Below are positions 12,436-20,531 of a DNA stretch of 64,000 nucleotides, piece after piece. The first letter of the stretch is position 1. Every line of letters starts with the position of its first letter. Both the position numbers and the translations under genes were made by a program. The notes beneath the pieces were generated by a model. The model was not told the origin of the DNA. It saw only the letters and a program-made list of their open reading frames with translations, and did no database searches. The stretch is from Peribacillus sp. FSL P2-0133 (GTDB lineage Bacteria; Bacillota; Bacilli; Bacillales; DSM-1321): the NCBI RefSeq assembly GCF_037975445.1, contig NZ_CP150254.1, positions 2,788,001 through 2,852,000 of the forward strand, in the 5' to 3' direction.

Positions 12436-12472
12436 ATGCTTATGTGGTTATTCAATATCATTGTATAAGCAT
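12436..12472 (-). promoter_or_regulatory. candidate ArsR operator/promoter region
   Basis: The half-sites ATGCTTAT (12436-12443) and ATAAGCAT (12465-12472) are perfectly inverted and lie 36-72 bp upstream of the arsR start. The position fits ArsR autoregulation; binding is inferred. Confidence 0.45.
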
Positions 12473-12607
12473 ATTCTTATTTAATCAAGGCTTAACTATT
12501 CAACAAAATAATTTTTTATTTTAGTCTGCTTAAAAGATGGTTTCAAAATATCTCCGAGCCTATTAGCCCCCTTCAAAGACTTGTTTAAGGGTGTTGTTAA
12601 TTTTCTT

Positions 12608-12640
12608 GATGAACTAACGGGGCAGTATAGTTCCATAAGG
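12608..12640 (-). repeat. hairpin repeat, partial copy
   Basis: GAACTAACGGGGCAG followed by TAGTTCCATAAGG matches the first module of the dispersed repeat best seen at 32068-32160, in reverse orientation. The flanking stretch 12481-12730 holds no other gene, although a short open tail (ELKHHRETYKKKL) just before 12731 hints at a lost reading frame. Confidence 0.6.
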
Positions 12641-12730
12641 TTTCATTCCTTTTTTGGGTTAAAAACGAGTGAATTGAAACATCATCGGGAAACGTATAAG
12701 AAGAAACTATAAAAAAGGAATTGAAGGAAA

Positions 12731-13177
12731 TTGGCACAGTATTACTCTTTACTAATCTTGTCATTTGTAATGCTTGTGGGGATGTCGGCTTATTTTTGGC
12801 ATTTTTATAAATTGAAAAAGAAAAACGGAGATTCGTATAAGATACCGATCAAGGACATTTTTGGAGTCGCCTTTTTATTTCTCCTATCAGGATTCTTGTT
12901 TGTTTTTTCTTTGTTAGACCTGCCTAACGTTTTAGCTGATAATACGAAACAATATAAAGGGGATTGTGAGGTCGTCATATTCGATATTACAAGAGGGGGA
13001 CATACAGAGGCTAACTTTGGAAAGCATAGCATTATGTTTCCTAAGAATTATCAGGGTGTAGAAGAAGGTAACTACTACTGTGAAGTAGAGTATTATCAAC
13101 AAACTGAACAAGGAAAGTCATTGAGAGTTTATCAGTCAAAAGGCGGAATACTAATAAATGAAAATAGTGTTTCTTAA
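12731..13177 (+). CDS. unknown membrane protein, 148 aa
   Basis: The start is TTG with GAAGGAAA upstream. Two hydrophobic segments (about residues 4-24 and 44-66) flank a basic loop. A C-terminal domain of about 80 residues follows, predicted outside, with one pair of cysteines (KGDCEVV and NYYCEVEY) that could form a disulfide. I do not recognise the family. It is the first plus-strand gene after the arsenic operon and is not obviously connected to it. Confidence 0.55.
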   Translation: MAQYYSLLILSFVMLVGMSAYFWHFYKLKKKNGDSYKIPIKDIFGVAFLFLLSGFLFVFSLLDLPNVLADNTKQYKGDCEVVIFDITRGGHTEANFGKHSIMFPKNYQGVEEGNYYCEVEYYQQTEQGKSLRVYQSKGGILINENSVS

Positions 13178-13236
13178 TCAGCTAACGCAGTGTATTCGTA
13201 CTGTGAGCTCTAAGTAAGAGCCATATTATTAAAAGG

Positions 13237-13347
13237 ATGAAAAATATAAAACGACTCCCTATCCTAATAATAGTTTTTTCAATTTACATATTAAAATTTC
13301 TCTTTTTTGTCACTGGTAGTTTTCTCTTTAAAAAATATGGACTTTAA
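13237..13347 (+). CDS. possible 36-aa membrane peptide
   Basis: ATG with AAAAGG immediately upstream opens MKNIKRLPILIIVFSIYILK and a second hydrophobic half ending KKYGL. It has one membrane segment and positive ends. The ribosome site is very close to the ATG, so translation is uncertain. No family is recognised. Confidence 0.25.
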   Translation: MKNIKRLPILIIVFSIYILKFLFFVTGSFLFKKYGL

Positions 13348-13409
13348 CATTGAGTGGAACACCAGAGTTTCGTTCACACCAATAAAAACAAAAACTGAGG
13401 TGGAGTTTA

Positions 13410-13541
13410 ATGTATGATACATGGATTTCTAGTCATTTCATAAATACAGCGTTCTTCCCTGTTTTAGTACTTGGTGTAACGATAATAATATCAGCTAACA
13501 GCTATCTTTGTTCATTTCATGGATGGCTAAAGGGTGCATAA
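13410..13541 (+). CDS. possible 43-aa membrane peptide ending in a repeat
   Basis: A good ribosome site (GAGGTGGAG) precedes ATG 13410. The product (starting MYDTWISSHF, with hydrophobic core FFPVLVLGVTIIIS) has one membrane segment. Its last codons lie inside the dispersed hairpin repeat at 13521-13608, so the C-terminus was probably altered when the repeat arrived. Confidence 0.35.
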   Translation: MYDTWISSHFINTAFFPVLVLGVTIIISANSYLCSFHGWLKGA

Positions 13542-13608
13542 GTTGAAGGTCGGAGTTGTCTTTAAGGCAGCTTTTTCTTATGGACACTAACGGGGCAGGA
13601 TAATTCAG
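13521..13608 (-). repeat. hairpin repeat, near-complete copy (reverse)
   Basis: On the minus strand it reads CTGCCCCGTTAGTGTCCATA, then AGAAAAAGCTGCCTTAAAGA, then a degraded third hairpin with CACCCTTTAG. It is about 85 bp and aligns along its whole length with the copies at 29907-29990 and 32068-32160. Confidence 0.75.
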
Positions 13609-13694
13609 TAACGTCGTATAGGACATATAGTGAACAATTAAAAAAAGACAGTGTACCACTGCCTCTTTTTGTATGGGTTAAAAAAAACGAAGAA

Positions 13695-14009
13695 TTATTT
13701 AATCTTATCTAGTGAAATTATTCTATGTTTTAATTCTGAATTCATATCTAAAACACCTATCACAATTTGATTATCTTCCGTCAATGTTATGTATCTGAAA
13801 TAATCATCATCAGAAATCATCAAATCGGTGTCATTCGTCGTTTTTTCCATTTTGGCAAATACATCTACTGTGTACTCAAGGTGAAAAAAATCATCAAATC
13901 CCTTGCTTGAGCTACCTACCCAGGTATACAGAAAATCTTTCAGTGTGATTTGTTCAATCCCCGATAATTGTTTCTTGAATTTTAACTTATCTACTGTAAC
14001 GCTTATCAT
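13695..14009 (-). CDS. unknown protein, 104 aa
   Basis: AAGGAGTGATGAAAG precedes the ATG. The product is soluble and acidic, with alternating strands (NQIVIGVLDMNSELKHRIIS) and no Cys, signal peptide or membrane segment. I do not recognise it. It stands alone between repeats; only the strong ribosome site and clean frame support it. Confidence 0.55.
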   Translation of the reverse strand: MISVTVDKLKFKKQLSGIEQITLKDFLYTWVGSSSKGFDDFFHLEYTVDVFAKMEKTTNDTDLMISDDDYFRYITLTEDNQIVIGVLDMNSELKHRIISLDKIK

Positions 14010-14091
14010 CTTTCATCACTCCTTAACGAGTCTTAATTATATATATTGAAGTCTCCTCCAACAATGCTATTTGCGTAACAATCCGTTTACA

Positions 14092-14129
14092 ATTTAGTTA
14101 CTAAGGGGCAGGTTTGTTGAAAAAGAATG
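14092..14129 (-). repeat. hairpin repeat, degraded partial copy
   Basis: TTAGTTACTAAGGGGCAGGT is recognisable as the first hairpin module (CTAACGGGGCAGGTTAG) with changes. A further fragment GAACTAACAGGTTTC with CATAAATGAA lies at 14271-14300. Confidence 0.45.
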
Positions 14130-14289
14130 TCCATATTCTACCTAAAGGCTAAATGATTGTTTTCTGATAAAATGATGTGAATTACAGCCTTTTAGGAGGA
14201 GAAAGATTGGATGCTTTGGTTGTTGGATATATGAAGATTGGTTTAAAATCCTTATAGAACTAACAGGTTTCTATTACATAAATGAATTT

Positions 14290-14313
14290 GAGCTATGATT
14301 ATAGCTCTTTTTT
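14290..14313 (+). terminator. terminator
   Basis: GAGCTAT-GATT-ATAGCTC is followed by TTTTTT. The gene it served is not clear; the upstream open frames around 14200 are too short to call. Confidence 0.55.
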
Positions 14314-14464
14314 ATGGGTACTGAAGTCTAATTAAAATTACATAACTTATCTACTATGGATTATTTTACCCCTTATGAATAATTACTCTTTATTGTTATT
14401 ATTTAAAGGTTCGAATTATTTTAATATGATATCGTTAATTCACCATTAAGGACTGTGATTTACT

Positions 14465-14647
14465 GTGAGAGCAATAAATAGAATTAACTTAGTTACAAAG
14501 TTATTAATTTTTTTAATTTTTGCTTCCTTTAATACATATATTTGTTTTTTTGCAAAAGACAAAACAGAAGGCATAGTTACTGCGTGTATAGGTAGCTTTC
14601 TAGTGATTATAGTTGTAACTATTGAATTTCTTCTGAGGAAGAAGTAA
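14465..14647 (+). CDS. small membrane protein, 60 aa
   Basis: The start is GTG. Two hydrophobic segments (LLIFLIFASFNTYICFF and CIGSFLVIIVVTIEFLL) are separated by a short KDKTEG loop, and the C-terminus is basic (RKK). It is of unknown function. It is followed 16 bp later by another small membrane protein, suggesting a two-gene unit. Confidence 0.5.
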   Translation: MRAINRINLVTKLLIFLIFASFNTYICFFAKDKTEGIVTACIGSFLVIIVVTIEFLLRKK

Positions 14648-14663
14648 AAGTGAGGAAAAAGAG

Positions 14664-14906
14664 ATGGAGTTAAATGCTATTGCAAGGGGATGTTGGTTCG
14701 TAATCATTATTACATATTTTGCCCCTATGATTGAAAATATTTGGTTGAGTTTTCTTTTTGTTTTTATCTCCATTGGAATGGGTTTTTATCTATTAGAGAA
14801 AATTCCTTACTTGAAGAAGACGATACCAAAGAAAATAGGTTGGATCATAATGCCTTTGTTTTTTGTCTTAATCATTTTACCAGATTTGTTATGGGTAAGG
14901 AATTAA
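14664..14906 (+). CDS. small membrane protein, 80 aa
   Basis: GAGGAAAAAGAG precedes the ATG. It has about three hydrophobic segments, with a basic stretch KKTIPKKIG in the middle. It is of unknown function and probably co-transcribed with the gene ending at 14647. A strong bidirectional terminator lies 90 bp downstream. Confidence 0.5.
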   Translation: MELNAIARGCWFVIIITYFAPMIENIWLSFLFVFISIGMGFYLLEKIPYLKKTIPKKIGWIIMPLFFVLIILPDLLWVRN

Positions 14907-14996
14907 AGGTGCGTTATGTGGTATACCCCATAAGAAGTGTACAAAAACACGTCCAAACCGTACAACCTCCAACGGGTTAATGGGGGCGTAAAAAAC

Positions 14997-15026
14997 AAAA
15001 AACGGACTTTCGAAAGTCCGTTTTTT
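14997..15026. terminator. bidirectional terminator
   Basis: AAAAAACGGACTTTC and GAAAGTCCGTTTTTT form a perfect 15-base palindromic stem with A and T tracts. It can serve the small-protein genes on the plus strand and the flavoprotein gene on the minus strand. A CACCCGTTAG repeat scrap follows. Confidence 0.85.
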
Positions 15027-15143
15027 CATGCACCCGTTAGTAACTCCACTTATATTTAAGGAGTAAAAACAATGGATTCCTTATATTTTCTTCCTTTATC
15101 TTTGGATGGTTCCAGCAATTCAACTTTCCACTGTTCCGTTTCT

Positions 15144-16517
15144 TTAGCAGCAAGAATTCTTTTTAATTTCCAATCTCTCTAAAACAGGACTCCCACAGCA
15201 AGATCCATCCTTAGTTTCAGTTGCTGGGGTATCAGAGTCGCAGGAGCTAGATGTCAGGTTCACACTGCAAACTCCTGTTTCAGGCAGTTCCAAGTGTACT
15301 TCTTTTGCTCCCTCAATATCGCCAGTAAGATAAGCCACTACCGAACGGATTTGTTCGTAGCCTGTCGCCAGTAAGAATGTAGGTGCTCTTCCATAACTCT
15401 TCATGCCAACAATGTAGAAGTACTTTTCAGGGTGCCGTAATTCTTGTTCACCATGCGGCCGCACCGTTCCACAGCTATGAATATTGGGATCAATTAGCGG
15501 AGCAAGCGTGTCTATGCTTTCCACAGCTGAATCAAGGTTTATCCTTATTTCATTTAAAAAGGATGTATCGGGTCTGAAACCCGTACTCACAACGATTTCA
15601 TCGATATCACCAAGTGTGAATTCTTCTCCGTTTAGTTCTCCCACCACAGTGATTTGACCGTTTGTTGGATAAACTCTTTTAATATGAAAGGGAGTAAGAA
15701 TATGGATTCGTCCAGACTCCACTAATTGCTGAATTCTTATGCCCAACTCTCCACGAGTTGCCAAGCCGTCGTTTTCTTGCCCGCCGTACACTTCATGCAT
15801 CTGTTTTTTACGAAGAACCCAGTAGATCTTGGTATCCGTAAATTGCTGCTGTAAGGTGGCCAGATCCAATAGAGCATTTATGGCAGAATGACCACTTCCG
15901 ATCACCACGGTGGATTTATTTTGATATCTGTTTTCTAGTTGTACGACGTTAGGGATGCCATAGTGGATTTGTTTGTGTAATTGTCTCTCCGCATTCGTCC
16001 AAATTCCATTTGAAAGGATCGGGTTCGGATTGGTCCAAGTACCTGAGGAATCAATCACTGCTTTCGCTTCAATGACTGTTGTGTCACCATTCACTTCTAC
16101 ATACAGTTGAAAGGGAACAGTATCCCGTTGTCCTGTTTTTAATTTATCGTGTGCCCTTTTGGCAACACCGACTACTTTTGCTTGTAACATAATGTTTTCC
16201 TTCATTTCTGGTAGGTTACTCAACGGCAGAAGGTACTCTTCTACCAATTCGCGACCTGTCGGCAAAGCTTCTTCGTCAGGTGACGCCCATCCAGCGTTCT
16301 CTAGTAATTCCTTTGCTGCTTTATCGATGTTATATTGCCACGGAGAAAACATACGAACGTGTCCCCACTCCAACATGCTCGAACCAACGGAATCCCCCGC
16401 TTCCAATACGATAAACTTCTCCCCTTTTTTTAGTAAGTGAGCGGCAGCGGCCAGGCCCACAGGTCCCCCACCTATAATTGCTACGGGTAATGTACTATTA
16501 TCAAATTGGACCATCAT
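15144..16517 (-). CDS. FAD/NAD(P)-binding flavoprotein with Cys-rich tail (ArsO-like)
   Basis: This 457-residue flavoprotein has an N-terminal FAD motif IIGGGPVGLAAAAHLLKKG and a second nucleotide site VIGSGHSAINALLDLA, as in flavin-dependent monooxygenases/thioredoxin-reductase-like proteins found in ars loci. The last 60 residues hold seven cysteines (GVCSVN, SSSCDSD, DGSCCGSP, KKNSCC), a likely soft-metal or metalloid site. Upstream is a 17-bp palindrome shared with the two other units of this cluster, so the MarR protein next door probably controls it. A role in oxidising or handling organoarsenicals is an inference from context; the reaction is not known from the sequence. Confidence 0.75.
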   Translation of the reverse strand: MMVQFDNSTLPVAIIGGGPVGLAAAAHLLKKGEKFIVLEAGDSVGSSMLEWGHVRMFSPWQYNIDKAAKELLENAGWASPDEEALPTGRELVEEYLLPLSNLPEMKENIMLQAKVVGVAKRAHDKLKTGQRDTVPFQLYVEVNGDTTVIEAKAVIDSSGTWTNPNPILSNGIWTNAERQLHKQIHYGIPNVVQLENRYQNKSTVVIGSGHSAINALLDLATLQQQFTDTKIYWVLRKKQMHEVYGGQENDGLATRGELGIRIQQLVESGRIHILTPFHIKRVYPTNGQITVVGELNGEEFTLGDIDEIVVSTGFRPDTSFLNEIRINLDSAVESIDTLAPLIDPNIHSCGTVRPHGEQELRHPEKYFYIVGMKSYGRAPTFLLATGYEQIRSVVAYLTGDIEGAKEVHLELPETGVCSVNLTSSSCDSDTPATETKDGSCCGSPVLERLEIKKNSCC

Positions 16518-16535
16518 TATTCCCTCCTATATTTT

Positions 16536-16552
16536 AGTTGTAATTTGCAAGT
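16536..16552 (-). promoter_or_regulatory. MarR-type operator copy 1
   Basis: AGTTGTAATTTGCAAGT matches the palindrome ACTTGCAAGTTGCAAGT at 17881-17897 at 14 of 17 positions and sits 19 bp before the flavoprotein start codon. Confidence 0.6.
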
Positions 16553-16569
16553 ATTTTCGAAAAATTATA

Positions 16570-17025
16570 CTACCCCCAAGGAGTAGTACAACATACGGAA
16601 GACTTCAACATTCGATCATTAAGCAATTGCAGAGAACGCACGACTGATTCCTTTTCAAACTCATTCATCGTTTTGAAAATCTCATTCAAGTAATCATTCA
16701 TTTGTTGGTCGATGGTTTGATTGGTTTTCACGCCTTCATCGGTCAGAGAAAGAATAGAAATTCTCCGATCTTCCGCATCTGGGGTTTTTGTGACTAAATT
16801 CAATTTTATTAGGGATTGGATTTGTCTACTGAACGTCGTAATATCCGTTCCCAATGTTTCTGCAATTTGCTGGATGGAAGCCTTATTTTGTCGATGTATT
16901 TCATACAGGATATGGCTTTGAACAAGGGATATCTCAATTCCATCAGCGCTGCAACAATTTTTATTCAATAATCCAAAACGTCTAGTTAAGAGTTGGAAGA
17001 GACCTCTAAGGTTTTCATTTTCCAT
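16570..17025 (-). CDS. MarR-family regulator with Cys pairs
   Basis: This is a winged-helix regulator of about 151 residues. The recognition region is ASIQQIAETLGTDITTFSRQ and the wing has DAEDRRISILSLTDEG, both typical of MarR. Unusually it has a Cys pair near the N-terminus (NKNCCSADG) and another at the C-terminus (SSVCCTTP), which could bind As(III) or another thiophilic ligand. ATG 17025 (MENENLRG) is chosen because AGAGGTGAAAGTA precedes it; a GTG three codons earlier is possible. Three copies of a 17-bp palindrome lie before the flavoprotein, this gene and the acetyltransferase operon, so it is the probable local repressor. Confidence 0.8.
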   Translation of the reverse strand: MENENLRGLFQLLTRRFGLLNKNCCSADGIEISLVQSHILYEIHRQNKASIQQIAETLGTDITTFSRQIQSLIKLNLVTKTPDAEDRRISILSLTDEGVKTNQTIDQQMNDYLNEIFKTMNEFEKESVVRSLQLLNDRMLKSSVCCTTPWG

Positions 17026-17057
17026 TACTTTCACCTCTCTTAATTTATACGTTAATT

Positions 17058-17074
17058 ATTTGCATTTTGCAACT
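17058..17074 (-). promoter_or_regulatory. MarR-type operator copy 2
   Basis: ATTTGCATTTTGCAACT matches the copy at 17881-17897 at 13 of 17 positions, centred about 40 bp before the regulator's start codon. This fits autoregulation. Confidence 0.5.
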
Positions 17075-17085
17075 ATTTGATTCAA

Positions 17086-17295
17086 CTATTTTTTTGTTGC
17101 TCCTTTTAGCTTATTAAAAGCTGTCATGAAATTTCGGTAAGTTTGCTCGCCATAATAAAACGCTTCGCCTTTAAAAAAGTTGGCTTCAATGAATTCTTTT
17201 GTCTTTTCCACCACAGGTTCACGAGAAGCTAAAGCCAGTTTGAAATAGGCATCAAAATAACCAACAGACAATACGCTTGAATGGTTCACTGTCAT
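17086..17295 (-). CDS. unknown 69-aa protein of the arsN unit
   Basis: It starts 22 bp after the acetyltransferase stop and ends 28 bp before the operator of the MarR gene, so it is probably the second gene of the arsN transcript. It is soluble and helical, with many aromatic residues (YFDAYFKLALASREPVVEKT, EAFYYGEQTYRNFM), and has no Cys. I do not recognise a family. GGGGTAGGAGGATT precedes the ATG region. Conservation next to other arsN1 genes would show whether it belongs to the pathway. Confidence 0.6.
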   Translation of the reverse strand: MTVNHSSVLSVGYFDAYFKLALASREPVVEKTKEFIEANFFKGEAFYYGEQTYRNFMTAFNKLKGATKK

Positions 17296-17317
17296 AATCC
17301 TCCTACCCCCTAATTGT

Positions 17318-17803
17318 TTACAGTAATTTCTCCATAGCCATCACATCGACAAATTCCCCATCTAAAATTCCCTGGTTCTTAAATACTCCTACTTCGCGAT
17401 ATCCCCGTTTTTTGTACAATCCTTGACCCATCTGGTTAAAGGTAAAAGTGAATAACACAATTTTATTGAAGTCATTTTCTTTTGCGAGCTTTTCGATTGA
17501 TTGCAGCAATAAACCGCCAACTCCTTTTCCTCGATGATCTCTTGAGATATAAACTGATAAATCGGCAACCCCTTTATAAGCACTACGATTGTTATATGGG
17601 TTCAAGGAAGCCCATCCAACGATTTCTCCTTCTTGCTCAGCGACAATGACCTTATAGCGACCGCTGTGTTTAGCAAACCATTCCTCCATGTAAGTTTGGT
17701 CCTTCATCTCTGTTTCTAACGTGGCGACCCGATCTTGAATCCCTTGATTGTAAATTTCTTTGATGAAATCTATGTCCGCTTCCATCGCTTCACGAATGAT
17801 CAT
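17318..17803 (-). CDS. arsN1: GNAT N-acetyltransferase, ArsN1 type
   Basis: This 161-residue GNAT protein is of the phosphinothricin/arsinothricin acetyltransferase group. The N-terminus IREAMEADIDFIKEIYNQGI and DRVATLETE, then WASLNPYNNRSAYKGVADLS and the acetyl-CoA loop RDHRGKGVGGLLL, are characteristic. It would acetylate the alpha-amino group of arsinothricin (or the phosphorus analogue) with acetyl-CoA, detoxifying an organoarsenical antibiotic. It sits in a MarR-controlled cluster with a Cys-tailed flavoprotein, next to the ars operon, which favours the arsenical. AGGAGAAGGGGAAAGGT precedes the ATG. Phosphinothricin as substrate cannot be excluded. Confidence 0.8.
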   Translation of the reverse strand: MIIREAMEADIDFIKEIYNQGIQDRVATLETEMKDQTYMEEWFAKHSGRYKVIVAEQEGEIVGWASLNPYNNRSAYKGVADLSVYISRDHRGKGVGGLLLQSIEKLAKENDFNKIVLFTFTFNQMGQGLYKKRGYREVGVFKNQGILDGEFVDVMAMEKLL

Positions 17804-17880
17804 ACCTTTCCCCTTCTCCTTTCACTTGTAAAAGCAAATTATTCATTACAAATATTCTATATCCAATTTATAATACCAAT

Positions 17881-17897
17881 ACTTGCAAGTTGCAAGT
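17881..17897 (-). promoter_or_regulatory. MarR-type operator copy 3
   Basis: ACTTGCAAGTTGCAAGT is palindromic around its central base and lies 78 bp before the acetyltransferase start. It is the best copy of the three. Confidence 0.65.
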
Positions 17898-18050
17898 ATA
17901 ATTTAAGTGATACAAACATTACGTTTTCACTAAGTCATAAATGGGGTTCCTCGTTTTTAATTAATACGAGTAAAAAGAGCAATGCAATTTACTATTTGAA
18001 TCACATCGTTCTTAATGTTACTTTTATAGTTCTTATTTGTTTATATGCAA

Positions 18051-18077
18051 AAAAACCTCAGCAATTGCCGAGGTTTT
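18051..18077. terminator. bidirectional terminator
   Basis: AAAACCTCAGCAATTGCCGAGGTTTT forms a near-perfect stem with A and T tracts. It terminates the copper operon coming from the right on the minus strand. Confidence 0.75.
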
Positions 18078-18122
18078 ATAACGGGATTAGGTTAAATTGC
18101 TTATAAGTGAACTTTCTACTTT

Positions 18123-19202
18123 TTATATGGAAATGGACAGCATCAGCCCCATATATAAGGCCGCAATAAAACATATTCCAAATACGAGTCCTAAATAGGG
18201 TTTTGCTTTTCTAAAGCTTACAACAATCATCGTCAAAAATAAGATGGAAATTATCATTAACAAGATGGTTTGTAGAGATGGGATGAACTGTATGTACAAT
18301 GGAGCAATAATATCTTTGTTTAATAACCATTCTACCCAAGGAGAGGCACCTTCTGAACTTACTGTAAAATCAATTTCATGAGGAGGCATGAGCGTCCCTA
18401 ATACTCCTGTAAGATAGAAAACAATCATCAGTAAAATGGTTTCACCTATTAGCCAAGGACGTGGGTTAAATGATGAAAGATACAATGCCTTTTTTACAAG
18501 AAAACCGTTAACAAATGCAAAAGCGATAACAGGTATGATACTTATGTGTTTAAGAAGCAGCATCTGCCCGTAAGGCAGCACCCAAGATTTCATATAATCC
18601 TGTGGTTCCACAAAAGAAAACATTATGATAAACCCACTTATTAATATGATGACTAAACAGGCAAGAGCAAATGGTGTAAACCATCGTAAAAACCTTAACC
18701 AATTGGACTGTTTCTTTGAGAACCAAGAAACATGGATGAGTATGCCTGTCCATAATGAGACAATAAGGAAATGTGTCGTGTGAGAGAACAATCCCGACCA
18801 AAATGACAACGATGCACTATGGCTTGCATAGCCCACTCCAAGGAACATTAGAAATAACAACAACGCCTGTACATATTTTGATCCTTGTACATGGATGGTC
18901 ATCCATAATAACGTCGCCATAAAACTAATGAAAGTCCAGGCTTTTCCTACCTGAAATTCAGTAAAGGCGGACAGGGTAGCTTGTTGTAACCCAATACCTT
19001 CCTTAAAAAAGGAGATAACTTGAACAATGGGTCCTAATGTAAAAATAATAATACCCAGAGTAGAAAGAAGCAAAATAGGTTTCGGTATCCTAATTACTGG
19101 TTTTTTTTCTTCTGGTACAAATTGTAGTGCCACATGCCCCGCAAGAATCGAAAACAATATATAGTTTCCTAATTCAGCAAAAGGGATAAGTATATTCATC
19201 AT
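18123..19202 (-). CDS. CopD-domain copper protein
   Basis: This 359-residue membrane protein has about eight or nine hydrophobic segments and a CopD domain (HVSWFSKKQSNWLRFLRW, MLLLKHISIIPVIAFAFVNG, GVLGTLMPPHE). It corresponds to the membrane half of the CopC-CopD fusion YcnJ, which is linked to copper uptake in Bacillus subtilis; here the halves are separate. The start overlaps the copC stop by 4 bp (ATGA), so they are translated together. The direction of transport cannot be read from sequence. Confidence 0.8.
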   Translation of the reverse strand: MMNILIPFAELGNYILFSILAGHVALQFVPEEKKPVIRIPKPILLLSTLGIIIFTLGPIVQVISFFKEGIGLQQATLSAFTEFQVGKAWTFISFMATLLWMTIHVQGSKYVQALLLFLMFLGVGYASHSASLSFWSGLFSHTTHFLIVSLWTGILIHVSWFSKKQSNWLRFLRWFTPFALACLVIILISGFIIMFSFVEPQDYMKSWVLPYGQMLLLKHISIIPVIAFAFVNGFLVKKALYLSSFNPRPWLIGETILLMIVFYLTGVLGTLMPPHEIDFTVSSEGASPWVEWLLNKDIIAPLYIQFIPSLQTILLMIISILFLTMIVVSFRKAKPYLGLVFGICFIAALYMGLMLSISI

Positions 19203-19735
19203 TTACGCTTTTTCCTGAACATCAAAGCTACACCCAAGCATAAAACGACTAAAAGAATTACGGTGATGATGGTTGTTACTGAATTGGATGAGGTTTGATT
19301 TTCCTTTTGCACCTCTCCTTTATCCTGCTGTTCATTTTCTTTGTTAGCTGCTTTTGGTTGTGCCTCTTCTTTTTCTTCTTGCATTTGTTTTATTTGTACA
19401 GTGAATGAAACCTTGCCAGAAATGGGATGACCATCCTCCCCTGCAATAGTCCAGTCAATGATATACGAACCATTTTCAAGAGGGGCAGAAGGTGACCCAA
19501 CCATTTTCTTGTCTTGTACCTGAACTTGAGAAAGCGAAACCTCTTCTCCATCTTTCATTAGTTTCATGGTGCTTAATTCCTCGATAGATCCTGCAAAGTC
19601 CAGAACGATTTCATCCAGTTCCTCGGTAACCATTTGCCCCTCTTTAGGATTGGAGGAAGTAAGTTCCGTATGTGCATTAGCTATGGTAGGAATGCATGTA
19701 AACATGCACATCAACATAAAAAGTATCTTTTTCAT
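19199..19735 (-). CDS. CopC-domain copper-binding protein
   Basis: This is a 178-residue exported protein. The signal peptide ends in NAHTEL, giving a mature N-terminal His. The CopC domain has the second site in AGEDGHPISGKVSF (Asp and His), the His-brace layout for Cu(II). A low-complexity K/E/Q linker (about 130-150) leads to a C-terminal membrane anchor with a KKRK tail. It is cell-surface anchored and hands copper to CopD, whose gene overlaps by 4 bp. A methyltransferase gene precedes it by 9 bp. A second CopC lies at 21950-22492. Confidence 0.85.
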   Translation of the reverse strand: MKKILFMLMCMFTCIPTIANAHTELTSSNPKEGQMVTEELDEIVLDFAGSIEELSTMKLMKDGEEVSLSQVQVQDKKMVGSPSAPLENGSYIIDWTIAGEDGHPISGKVSFTVQIKQMQEEKEEAQPKAANKENEQQDKGEVQKENQTSSNSVTTIITVILLVVLCLGVALMFRKKRK

Positions 19736-19744
19736 TTTTATGAT

Positions 19745-20363
19745 CTATCCTTTCTTGTTAGCTGTTATTTTTCTATACAACCCATTCATCATAACATCCT
19801 TATCCTCTATAACTTCGCAGGTGTTTTCGACAATTTTGTAAACGTTATAAAAGTCCATTCCGATATCTGTTCCCATTCCTTTTAGAATAGGACGGAATAC
19901 TCTCTGCCCCATCCTTATTTTTTTTCCTTTTGGTACAAACTTATCAAACACGAGAAATCTGCCATTCTTCTTTAATACTCTTACCATTTCTTTTATTGTC
20001 ATTTCCGCATCAGGTACCACCGTAAGTATTAAGTTGGCAACAATAAAATCAAATGTTTCGTTCTCAAAGTCCATTTGCTGTGCATCCATTTCTCTAAACC
20101 TTATGGATGAATCGGTATATTTCCCTTGTGCCTGTTTTAACATATCACACGAGTAGTCAATAGCCGTAACCTCATATCCCTTATGGAGTAAGTATGGGAG
20201 GTCCGCACCCGTTCCAACACCGACTACAAGAACTTTACTTCCCTTGTCCAAGCTAACTTCATGAAAGATTTCTTTTCTTGCTTTTAAAAATAATCCAGCG
20301 TTAAAGACATAATCGTAAATAGGCGACCAACATTTATATAAATTTATTCCACTTGTTATTCAT
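19745..20363 (-). pseudogene. class I SAM methyltransferase with 5' frameshift
   Basis: The intact part (from a TTG at 20251) has the SAM motif VLVVGVGTGADLPYLLHKGY and AIDYS, followed by ILTVVPDAEM. Upstream, a strong ribosome site (TAGGAGGGG) precedes ATG 20363, which opens MNNKWNKFI and then hits TAA. Shifting one base gives YKCWSPIYDYVFNAGLFL and continues in the methyltransferase frame. The likely native protein is about 205 residues with a one-base deletion near codon 10. A shortened product from TTG 20251 would lack the N-terminal helix. It heads the copCD transcript. Its substrate is unknown. Confidence 0.6.
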
Positions 20364-20378
20364 CGCTTTCCCCTCCTA

Positions 20379-20501
20379 TCAAAATAGGCTCCCTCGATGG
20401 GAGCCCTCTGTTATTTGTCTTTTAATCTGAGAAGTTAGAACTCGTAGGCTGTTGAGTGTGACAATTAGAGTAGCGCCCATATCTGATGAATGCTTTTTCA
20501 A
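20379..20501 (-). pseudogene. C-terminal relic of a metal P-type ATPase
   Basis: The minus-strand frame LKKHSSDMGATLIVTLNSLR followed by VLTSQIKRQ matches the last membrane segment region of heavy-metal P1B ATPases, where D-M-G and N-x-L-R residues ligate metal. Nothing upstream continues it. A hairpin at 20385-20407 (GGCTCCCTCGATGGGAGCC) lies at its end. It suggests the copper operon once began with an ATPase. Confidence 0.6.
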
Positions 20502-20531
20502 GCTCTTCCCCCTATCGGATCGCCTTTATCT

